Positions 1-5,030 of a DNA stretch of 5,030 bases are shown in pieces. The first letter of the stretch is position 1. Every line of letters starts with the position of its first letter. Made by a program: the position numbers and the translations under genes. Below the pieces are notes generated by a model. That model was not told the origin of the DNA and made no database searches. It saw only the letters and a list, made by a program, of their open reading frames with translations. This DNA is from Planctomycetaceae bacterium (lineage in GTDB: Bacteria > Planctomycetota > Planctomycetia > Planctomycetales > Planctomycetaceae): the NCBI GenBank assembly GCA_015487825.1, contig WFOZ01000041.1:1-5030 (forward strand), in the 5' to 3' direction.

Positions 1-46
1 GTATTGAAATTACTGGCACATAGAATCCGGTAGAGTCACAAATCAT

Positions 47-87
47 CTAAAACGAAGAAAACAGCTGGGAAGGAGGACCTTCCCAGC
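47..87 (-). terminator. Candidate rho-independent terminator of the SMP-30-like gene
   Basis: Read on the minus strand, the 10-bp GC-rich hairpin at 87-64 is followed by a T-rich tail (TGTTTTCTTCGTTTT, 63 down to 49). It starts about 95 bases past the stop codon at 183-185. A stable stem plus a T-rich, though interrupted, tail is the form of an intrinsic terminator. The second hairpin at 92-117 comes first in this direction and could contribute. Because the hairpins also look like a dispersed repeat, termination may be a secondary role. Confidence 0.4.
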
Positions 88-117
88 CGTGCGTTCCCAA
101 GCAGGAGCTTGGGAACG
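64..117. repeat. Tandem pair of perfect hairpins with identical AGGA loops
   Basis: Two perfect inverted repeats sit four bases apart. The first has a 10-bp stem (64-73 with 78-87, arm GCTGGGAAGG) and the second an 11-bp stem (92-102 with 107-117, arm CGTTCCCAAGC). Each encloses the same tetraloop AGGA. The arms share a TTCCCA/TGGGAA core, so the units look related, and arms of one could partly pair with arms of the other. They lie outside any gene, downstream of the minus-strand SMP-30 gene. This layout resembles the REP/BIME class of dispersed extragenic palindromes. That class assignment is an inference, since only one copy of the pair is in the window. Confidence 0.75.
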
Positions 118-182
118 AGTTGAACCTGGCGCTGTCCAGTTAGATAGAGCCCCCTGCCCTGCCTCTCTGAAGAATTACTGTT

Positions 183-1208
183 TCATTTTTTATGAGACAG
201 CCCTGTCAATCTGGTCTGAATTCTGCAGAGATAGGTATCGGCTGTCATATAAAGTGTCGTACCATCCGCACCGCCGAACGTGCAGTTGGAAGTTCTCTCG
301 CCCGTGCTTATTCTTCCCAGTAATTTTCCCTGTGGCGTGAAAATATAAACGCCGCCCGGTCCGGTTGCGAAAATTGTTCCATCGGTTGCTATTGCCATTC
401 CATCAGGCAGACCGGGAAGCTTTCCGACACTCTCGGTTGAATCGTACAACAAACGGGCTTTGCCCAGCGATCCATCTGCATTGACCGGGAACGCATTCCA
501 GATTGCAGCTTGCGGGTCGGACTGTGCAACGTACAATGTTTTTTCATCAGGAGAAAAAGCGATACCGTTGGGACGGGTCATATCGCCGGTTAACAGAATC
601 AGCTCTCCATCCTTTTTAAGGCGATACACACCACAAAAATCCAACTCTCTGCGAGGATCGTCCCATCTTTGGGGAAGACCGTAAATTGGATCGGTAAACA
701 ATAAATCGCCGCAGGAATGAAAAACAAGATCGTTCGGACTATTGAGCCGTTTGCCTTGATAGTTATCAACGAGCGTCCGCTTTCCTCCATTTTTTGTCAG
801 CACCGAAATACGACGATCGCCATGTTCGCAAGAAACGAGTCTGCTTTGGGAATCGAGCATCAACCCGTTGCACCCCGGTTCGCCGCCATAGTTTCCCACA
901 CCGGTGTAACCACTCGGTTTCAAAAACAGCGAAGCCCCTTTTCCTTCTTCCCATTTGTAAACAGAATTACGTGGGATATCTGAAAACAGAAGATATCCCG
1001 GCTTCCCCGGCACCCAAAGCGGGCCCTCAGTCCATTCAAATCCGGATGCTAAAACTTCGATCAAAGCATCTGCCGGAATGATACGATCCATCTGATCGTC
1101 ATGCCGAATCACTTCGCCCAGATGCGGAAAATTCAGAGTATCCTGAGCATGCAGAGTTCCACTCATCGAAAATAAAGTAAGCCCTAACACAAAGCAATAT
1201 TTCAACAT
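183..1208 (-). CDS. Exported SMP-30/gluconolactonase-like beta-propeller protein
   Basis: The 341-residue product opens with a Sec-type signal peptide: a Lys near the start, a hydrophobic core at about residues 5-16, and a likely cleavage after LHA at residue 21. The rest fits the SMP-30/gluconolactonase/LRE family of six-bladed propellers. Visible landmarks are WTEGPLW (Glu61, expected metal ligand), NSPND (Asn159-Asp160), RPNGIAFSPD (Asn214) and LPDGMA (Asp269), matching the Glu/Asn/Asp divalent-metal site of the family. Length is normal for an exported member. Known relatives hydrolyse sugar lactones such as gluconolactone, so a periplasmic lactonase role is plausible, but the substrate cannot be read from sequence. 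The start is supported by AAGGA six bases upstream (plus-strand 1215-1219). It is divergent from the LanC-like gene, and no operon partner is visible. Confidence 0.9.
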   Translation of the reverse strand: MLKYCFVLGLTLFSMSGTLHAQDTLNFPHLGEVIRHDDQMDRIIPADALIEVLASGFEWTEGPLWVPGKPGYLLFSDIPRNSVYKWEEGKGASLFLKPSGYTGVGNYGGEPGCNGLMLDSQSRLVSCEHGDRRISVLTKNGGKRTLVDNYQGKRLNSPNDLVFHSCGDLLFTDPIYGLPQRWDDPRRELDFCGVYRLKKDGELILLTGDMTRPNGIAFSPDEKTLYVAQSDPQAAIWNAFPVNADGSLGKARLLYDSTESVGKLPGLPDGMAIATDGTIFATGPGGVYIFTPQGKLLGRISTGERTSNCTFGGADGTTLYMTADTYLCRIQTRLTGLSHKK

Positions 1209-1259
1209 GATGAATCCTTATCGTAAAATAGAGTACCTCGAAAAGATCAGTCCGGATTT

Positions 1260-1289
1260 ATTATTACACGATCAGGATGACATTCACAA
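1260..1289 (-). promoter_or_regulatory. Candidate sigma-70-type promoter for the SMP-30-like gene
   Basis: On the minus strand, TTGTGA (plus-strand 1289-1284, four of six matches to TTGACA) is followed after 18 bases by AATAAT (1265-1260, five of six matches to TATAAT). The -10 lies about 50 bases before the start codon, a reasonable leader length. The region is AT-rich, so chance matches are likely and this rests on pattern alone. Confidence 0.3.
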
Positions 1290-1403
1290 TTGAAAGAGAA
1301 GCCTTTACAGTTTGAAAAGATTGAAATCTGCTCGCCATTAGCAGCCGTAACCAACACTCCACGCTACTTGTTGCTGCAAATAAAAGCGAACCAATAAAAA
1401 CAA

Positions 1404-1418
1404 CCGAAACTATTTCGG
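1404..1418. promoter_or_regulatory. Palindrome CCGAAA-N3-TTTCGG, possible operator
   Basis: This is a perfect 6-bp inverted repeat around a 3-base centre, in the divergent intergenic region about 114 bases before the LanC-like start. The size and symmetry suit a dimeric repressor or activator site. No second copy is present in the window and I do not recognise it as the site of a known regulator, so a role is inferred from position only. Confidence 0.25.
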
Positions 1419-1531
1419 ACATCGCGGGTTTATTTCCAAGTAACCGGGGTCAAGTTCTCTGGGGAAATCGTTTCATTGCGTTCCCAGCCCTCTCATTATT
1501 TTTCACCTGCATGTTTTACGGAGTCCGCAAG

Positions 1532-2977
1532 ATGATCTGTCGCGCGAGAGTTTTGAGTTTGGCATTTGTGGCGATTCTGATAATGGCTTCTCCAGTACGA
1601 GCTGTCCCGCCTGAAGACGGCCCCGCTTTTATGACGGATTCTCATGGCGCTTCAGGCGTTGCCTATACCTTTATGGAATTGTCGAAGGTCGACCCGAAAT
1701 ATGACAAATACTGGAAGGGGGCTCTCGACTGGCTGCTTCATGTTGCCGAGCGAGATCAACAGGGACGAATGACATGGTATTTTTCAACCTCGGCTCCTGC
1801 GGGACATCCGAATCGTCATATCAATACGCCTGGGGTCTGCCATATTATCCGCACCTTCTTTGAGGGCTACGAATCGAGCAAGGATGAGCGGTATAAACAG
1901 GCTGGGATTGCAGGAGCACGAATGCTCGTGGAGCAGTACGCCCAGAAAAAAAAGACACCTTTAGGGACGGCGTATGGCTGGTCGCACACCCCCCGTGCAA
2001 AAGGTCTTGGTTTTCTGGCGGGCCATTCTCACGGCCTGGGAAATATGATGGATACCATTCTGGCGGCTCACAAAGTGGAACCTCGCGATGAATATTTGCA
2101 GGCACTCAAAGGAATTTTAATCAACCTGAAACTGCGCAGTAAAAAAATGGAATCAAAAGATGGTGAACTCGTCCTCGCATGGCCAGCAGTTAGAAATAAA
2201 CAAGTTTGCGAAACCGGTTACTGTTATGGACAGGCGGGAATCATTTTGCCACTTTTGAAATTGTCTCAGGAACTGCCGGAACTGAAATTGTCTGACGGAA
2301 CAACCCCGCTATTACTTGCCAATGCGAATTTGAGATATCTGATGAGTGTCGCTCAAAAGGATGGACAAGGCTACGTCTGGCATTACATGCGGCATCAGAA
2401 AATTACTCATAACATCGGTTACGGCAGCGGAACCGGAGGGATCGGCTGGGCCTTTCTAAAGGGGGCACAAGTCAACGCAAAAGAGAATCCGGAATTGGCA
2501 AAACAGTGTAAAGAATACGCCCGGGGAGCAGCGATTTATGCTTTGCAGCGAATTGAAAAATATGAAGGCAAGACATTAACCTATGCAGGAGGCGATGGAG
2601 GCTTTGGGCTTTGTGGCGGCAGTGGGGGAGCGGTTCATTTTCTTCTCCAATGTATCGAAGCACTGGGAGACGAACATCCCGATCATGTGGAAAAACTGAA
2701 CAGGGCAATCAAAGCGATGGCGAGCATTGTTGAAGCTTCCTGCATCGAACTGGAAAATGGAACAATGGCTTGCCCCGATCGACCCGGAAAACAGCTCAAC
2801 CTGGCACTCGATTACGGACAAACAGGTGTCTGCGTCGCATTGGCTTACTCGGGGCTCTATCTCAATGACAAGGAACTGACAACCAGTGCAATCAAAGTCG
2901 CCGACTTCATTGTCAGCAAAGCTGTTCCTGAAGGGGGAGGCTACAAGTTCGCACAGTACTACCCAATCCCCGAATAA
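1532..2977 (+). CDS. Exported LanC-like alpha/alpha-toroid protein
   Basis: The 481-residue product begins with a signal peptide (basic start MICRAR, hydrophobic core about residues 8-19, likely cleavage after VRA at residue 24), so the mature protein is probably periplasmic. Glycine-rich turns recur about every 62-70 residues, near residues 38-43 (HGASGV), 100-103 (TPGV), 167-170 (HGLG), 231-236 (CYGQAG), 297-304, 361-366 (CGGSGG) and 429-433. This seven-fold pattern is that of the LanC-like toroid. LanC cyclases bind zinc through a Cys in a CYG motif and a Cys-His pair. Here Cys231 and Cys361 are kept but the residue after Cys361 is Gly, so the zinc site looks incomplete. No lanthipeptide precursor or dehydratase is nearby, so lanthionine synthesis is not supported and the function is unknown. 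I chose this start over the in-frame ATG at 1511 because GGAG lies eight bases upstream (1520-1523) and the signal peptide is then compact. Confidence 0.85.
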   Translation: MICRARVLSLAFVAILIMASPVRAVPPEDGPAFMTDSHGASGVAYTFMELSKVDPKYDKYWKGALDWLLHVAERDQQGRMTWYFSTSAPAGHPNRHINTPGVCHIIRTFFEGYESSKDERYKQAGIAGARMLVEQYAQKKKTPLGTAYGWSHTPRAKGLGFLAGHSHGLGNMMDTILAAHKVEPRDEYLQALKGILINLKLRSKKMESKDGELVLAWPAVRNKQVCETGYCYGQAGIILPLLKLSQELPELKLSDGTTPLLLANANLRYLMSVAQKDGQGYVWHYMRHQKITHNIGYGSGTGGIGWAFLKGAQVNAKENPELAKQCKEYARGAAIYALQRIEKYEGKTLTYAGGDGGFGLCGGSGGAVHFLLQCIEALGDEHPDHVEKLNRAIKAMASIVEASCIELENGTMACPDRPGKQLNLALDYGQTGVCVALAYSGLYLNDKELTTSAIKVADFIVSKAVPEGGGYKFAQYYPIPE

Positions 2978-3279
2978 AGCGAACACCAACACCACAAAGT
3001 AAGCTGCCTGCAATAATGTCACTCACCTCGCAGGAATTGCTACCCTCAGACTATATTGAGGACTCGGCGTTTCTGCTGCATGCTATTGCGGACCATTTTG
3101 TCGCAGTGCGGGGTATTTCTGTGTATTGTGATTTGCAAAGGAGTGTAGAATGCGGACTCAGTTGTCCGTGCTACCAACGGTCAATTCTTTTGTGTGCTGT
3201 GCGAATTTTTGATGTTTCATTTTGGTTACGGTTGTCAAAACGAACCAGCCGTGCTGGGTTCTCTTATCAGGTCGTTGTG
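2978..3279. other. Region between LanC-like gene and napD, no recognised gene
   Basis: Right after the LanC-like stop I see no convincing terminator. A reading frame in phase with napD stays open from 3016, but its translation resembles nothing I recognise and has no good ribosome-binding site, so I treat it as non-coding. The promoter of the nap genes should lie here. I could not pick out a reliable -35/-10 pair or an FNR-type TTGAT-N4-ATCAA site. The one strong signal is the ribosome-binding site and mini-ORF chain from 3137. Confidence 0.5.
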
Positions 3280-3282
3280 ATG
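3137..3282 (+). other. Strong RBS and two TGATG-linked mini-ORFs leading into napD
   Basis: AAAGGAG at 3137-3143 lies six bases before an ATG at 3150, the best Shine-Dalgarno match seen upstream of the nap genes. That ATG opens a 20-codon ORF (3150-3212, MRTQLSVLPT...VCCANF). Its TGA overlaps the ATG of a 22-codon ORF (3212-3280, MFHFGYGCQN...LIRSL), whose TGA in turn overlaps the ATG of napD at 3280. napD itself has only a weak ribosome site (TCAGG at 3267-3271). The arrangement suggests ribosomes loading at 3137 and reaching napD by stop-start coupling. Neither peptide is recognisable and both may be by-products of chance. Confidence 0.3.
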
Positions 3283-3603
3283 GTTGAAAAACTGGAAACC
3301 TCATCAGGTGTTGTTGTCGGGGTTTTGGCGAGAGTCGGCGTGTCGGATTATGATCGACTCTTTCAAAAACTGACTGACCTGCAGGACGTGACTCCCTTTG
3401 CGGTGAATGAAGAAAGGGGACGTGTGGGGCTGCTGATTGAAAAACCGACTCTCAACGAAGCGGTCGATACGCTCTCAAATGAAGTTGATAGTTTTCCAGA
3501 GGTCTTAGGAACGTGGCCGGTTTACTGCCATGATGAATCTACACAGGAAAAACTTGTTCCATTGGAAGGGCTGCCTGAGAATTGTTCGGGTCAGGCCCAC
3601 TGA
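3280..3603 (+). CDS. napD: NapD, chaperone for periplasmic nitrate reductase
   Basis: The 107-residue product fits the NapD family: an opening strand SSGVVVGVLA (residues 8-17), a helix around 21-33, a hairpin of strands around 37-54 (VTPFAVNEERGRVGLLIE), a second helix around 57-70, and a final strand in PEVLGTWPVYCHDE (73-86). This is the beta-alpha-beta-beta-alpha-beta ferredoxin-like plan, with the usual ending 'GV/GT...VYH-like' pattern. In known systems NapD acts in the cytoplasm, binding the twin-arginine leader of NapA to delay export until cofactors are inserted. The napA gene with such a leader follows 217 bases downstream, which supports the call. The C-terminus runs about 20 residues past the fold. 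I chose ATG 3280 because the fold begins within ten residues; GTG at 3277 is an alternative. Its start overlaps the stop of a mini-ORF (TGATG). Confidence 0.85.
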   Translation: MVEKLETSSGVVVGVLARVGVSDYDRLFQKLTDLQDVTPFAVNEERGRVGLLIEKPTLNEAVDTLSNEVDSFPEVLGTWPVYCHDESTQEKLVPLEGLPENCSGQAH

Positions 3604-3611
3604 ATTTTTTA

Positions 3612-3663
3612 GAATCACCGTAACTATTCAGCCGTAGGGTCCGCTGAATAGTTGCGAATCACC
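3612..3663. mobile_element. 36-bp palindromic insertion with 8-bp direct flanking repeats
   Basis: GAATCACC occurs at 3612-3619 and again at 3656-3663. Between them lies a 36-bp unit (3620-3655) whose ends, GTAACTATTCAGC (3620-3632) and GCTGAATAGTTGC (3643-3655), are inverted repeats of 13 bp with one mismatch, around a 10-base centre CGTAGGGTCC. Direct repeats next to inverted ends are the signature of a transposition event. An 8-bp target duplication and ends beginning GTAA are features known for the IS66 family, so this may be a miniature or internally deleted element moved by an IS66-type transposase. It encodes nothing. As RNA it would form an 11-bp stem with no U tract after it, so it is not a typical terminator. 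Confidence 0.55.
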
Positions 3664-3686
3664 TTAAATAGAAGTGAGGAGCCATC

Positions 3687-3715
3687 TTTTTCGGGAGTGC
3701 GGTTCACTCCAAAAA
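3687..3715. repeat. Small dyad in the napD-napA gap
   Basis: GGAGTG (3694-3699) and CACTCC (3705-3710) are a perfect 6-bp inverted repeat around CGGTT. It can be extended by TTTTT (3687-3691) pairing with AAAAA (3711-3715) across a two-base bulge. The T-before, A-after order is opposite to that of a rho-independent terminator on either strand. It could be an RNA structure in the napA leader or a protein site; nothing in the sequence decides between them. Confidence 0.3.
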
Positions 3716-3820
3716 TGATCACACATTTTGCTGAGCTGTGCTTTCCCAACGGAGATGGATTCTCGGCCGGTCATGCGACTGGCGGTTTCAGTCTGTCGAA
3801 TTTTTGGGAGAGAAAGCAAG

Positions 3821-5030
3821 ATGAACGCTACAAGACGTGATTTCATTAAGTCTTCTGCTATTGCGACTGTTTGTACGGTTGCGGGATGCACGGGAGAGGG
3901 CAGCGGGCCTGCCCAAAAATCTGGTGCCGATGCCGATCTCGATAAAGCTTCCTTGACCTGGCACAAATCTGTCTGTCGCTTTTGTGGCACAGGCTGCGGT
4001 GTGCAGTTGGGAATGAAGGAGGATCGGCTCGTCGCCCTGCGTGGTGATACGGAGCATCCTACGACAAAGGGCTTGGTTTGTGCCAAGGCGTTGTTCCTGC
4101 CGAAAATTATTTACTCGCCAGATCGTCTCACTACTCCGCAAATTCGCAAAGATGGCAAGCTGGTTGATGCTACCTGGGAAGAAGCGATGACGCTCATCGC
4201 AGATCGGTTCAGCAAAGATATCAGCGAGCATGGGCCGGACAGCGTTGCTTATTACGGGTCCGGACAGTGTCTTTCTGAAGAAAGTTATCTGGCCAATCGG
4301 CTTTTCAAGGGAGGCATTGGAACGAACAATGTCGAAGGTAACCCCAGGCTGTGCATGGTCAGTGCTGTCGGTGGATATGTTTCAACATACGGCAAAGATG
4401 AGCCGATGGGATCGTACGACGATATTGAACATGCCCGTGTCTTTTTCCTGATTGGCACCAACACCGCTGAGGCGCATCCGGTCATTTTTGATCAGATTTT
4501 AATCAACCGCCAGAAGGGGAAAAAGGCGAAAATTATTACGCTCGATCCGCGGAAAACGCCGGTTCGCTCTGTGACCGATATTCATCTTGATCCGATTCCC
4601 GGATACGACCTCGAAATCCTGAACGCCATGGCTTACGTCATCGTCCGCGATAAACTCTATTCCAAAGAGTTTGTCGAGAAGAAGATTACCTTCAAACTGA
4701 AAAAAGAAGGGGATGTGACCTTTGATGACTACGTGGAATTCCTGGAGGATTACACGCCCGAGAAAGCAGCAAAGAGCTCCGGGGTTTCTGCAAAAGCGAT
4801 TGAGGACGCAGCTAAACTGTTTGCCAAAGGGCCGACCATGTCGCTTTGGTCGATGGGGCTGAATCAACGCACAGCCGGGGTCTGGGTGAATAATTTGGTT
4901 CACAATTTGCATTTGCTGACAGGGCAAATCGGCAAGCCGGGTATGACTCCCTTCTCGCTGACAGGCCAGCCAAACGCCTGCGGCGGTGTGCGTGATACCG
5001 GTACGCTGTGTCATGTTCTCCCTTACGGAC
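3821..5030 (+). CDS. napA: NapA, periplasmic nitrate reductase catalytic subunit (3' end outside window)
   Basis: The first 403 residues are present and the frame runs off the window. NapA reduces nitrate to nitrite in the periplasm using a molybdenum bis-MGD cofactor and one 4Fe-4S cluster. The leader carries a twin-arginine motif, TRRDFIK (residues 4-10). Cys52-x2-Cys55-x3-Cys59-x27-Cys87 binds the Fe-S cluster, followed by the conserved Lys89. NPRLCM (Cys178) matches the motif holding the molybdenum-ligand Cys, and the following DEPMGSYDDIE (193-203) and TGQPNACGG (381-389) are characteristic NapA stretches. Together with the upstream napD and the export signal, this separates it from cytoplasmic assimilatory NasA/NarB and from formate dehydrogenases. 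An oddity is VAGC at 20-23, a lipobox-like end to the leader. GGGAG at 3806-3810 lies ten bases before the ATG. No other nap gene is visible. Confidence 0.93.
   Translation, partial: MNATRRDFIKSSAIATVCTVAGCTGEGSGPAQKSGADADLDKASLTWHKSVCRFCGTGCGVQLGMKEDRLVALRGDTEHPTTKGLVCAKALFLPKIIYSPDRLTTPQIRKDGKLVDATWEEAMTLIADRFSKDISEHGPDSVAYYGSGQCLSEESYLANRLFKGGIGTNNVEGNPRLCMVSAVGGYVSTYGKDEPMGSYDDIEHARVFFLIGTNTAEAHPVIFDQILINRQKGKKAKIITLDPRKTPVRSVTDIHLDPIPGYDLEILNAMAYVIVRDKLYSKEFVEKKITFKLKKEGDVTFDDYVEFLEDYTPEKAAKSSGVSAKAIEDAAKLFAKGPTMSLWSMGLNQRTAGVWVNNLVHNLHLLTGQIGKPGMTPFSLTGQPNACGGVRDTGTLCHVLPYG

Larger units (their letters stand above)
1209..1531. other. Divergent intergenic region, no gene seen
   Basis: This 323-base AT-rich stretch separates the starts of the divergent SMP-30-like and LanC-like genes and must carry the promoters of both. 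I see the candidate minus-strand promoter at 1260-1289 and a 15-bp palindrome at 1404-1418. I found no convincing plus-strand promoter for the LanC-like gene, and no plausible RNA gene or coding sequence. Confidence 0.6.

Noticed and set aside
1479..1487. GCGTTCCCA shared with the second hairpin at 91-99
   Set aside because: Only nine bases match and the partner arm is absent, so it cannot be called a second copy of the repeat.
1511..1531. Upstream ATG as the start of the LanC-like gene
   Set aside because: No Shine-Dalgarno sequence precedes 1511, whereas GGAG lies eight bases before ATG 1532 and gives a conventional signal peptide.
1946..1954. A8 run reading A AAA AAG in the zero frame, a possible -1 slippery site in the LanC-like gene
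   Set aside because: The heptamer fits the dnaX-type slip site, but the zero frame encodes the intact conserved protein and I saw no downstream stem-loop or meaningful -1 product. Lys-rich coding explains the run.
1511..2977. A lanthipeptide biosynthesis cluster based on the LanC-like gene
   Set aside because: No LanB/LanM dehydratase, precursor peptide or transporter is in the window, the protein has an export signal, and its zinc site is incomplete.
3016..3279. In-frame open extension upstream of napD, giving a 195-residue product
   Set aside because: The NapD fold begins within ten residues of ATG 3280. The 88 upstream codons resemble no domain, are rich in Cys and Trp without pattern, and have no ribosome-binding site at 3016.
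3652..3840. Short plus-strand ORF (62 codons) overlapping the start of napA
   Set aside because: It needs a TTG start inside the palindromic insertion, has no ribosome site or recognisable motif, and overlaps the well-supported napA start in another frame.
4499..5014. 171-codon minus-strand ORF inside napA, and other antisense frames at 3664-4231, 2576-3022 and 1845-2105
   Set aside because: They lie opposite clearly coding sequence with family motifs, or mostly so, and their translations show no domain. They are shadows of the plus-strand genes.

Overview
The window looks like chromosomal DNA of moderate G+C from a Gram-negative, most likely planctomycete-type, bacterium. That placement is an inference from three things: the mix of exported enzymes of kinds common in that phylum, a nitrate reductase with a Tat leader, and the palindromic repeats between genes. 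No rRNA or other phylogenetic marker is present.

Layout from left to right: (1) bases 1-182 hold no gene but contain two adjacent, perfect hairpins with identical AGGA loops, lying just past the end of a minus-strand gene; the outer one is a plausible terminator. (2) 183-1208, minus strand: an exported SMP-30/gluconolactonase-type beta-propeller enzyme. (3) 1209-1531: a divergent intergenic region with a candidate promoter for the minus-strand gene and a 15-bp palindrome. (4) 1532-2977, plus strand: an exported LanC-like alpha/alpha-toroid protein of unknown function, with an incomplete zinc site. (5) 2978-3279: about 300 bases without a recognisable gene. It contains a strong ribosome-binding site that opens a chain of two tiny ORFs, each linked by a TGATG overlap, the last overlapping the napD start. 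(6) 3280-3603: napD. (7) 3604-3820: a gap holding a 36-bp palindromic insertion with 8-bp direct flanking repeats, plus a second small dyad. (8) 3821 to the window end: the first 403 codons of napA, the catalytic subunit of periplasmic nitrate reductase, cut off by the window.

Functionally, napD and napA belong together: NapD is the cytoplasmic chaperone that binds the twin-arginine leader of NapA until the molybdenum and Fe-S cofactors are in place. The SMP-30-like and LanC-like genes are divergently placed and show no clear functional tie to nitrate reduction. No complete new system is evident. The points most worth a second look are the miniature IS66-like element between napD and napA, the combined Tat and lipobox leader of NapA, the secreted LanC-like protein lacking the zinc-ligand histidine, and the mini-ORF chain ahead of napD.
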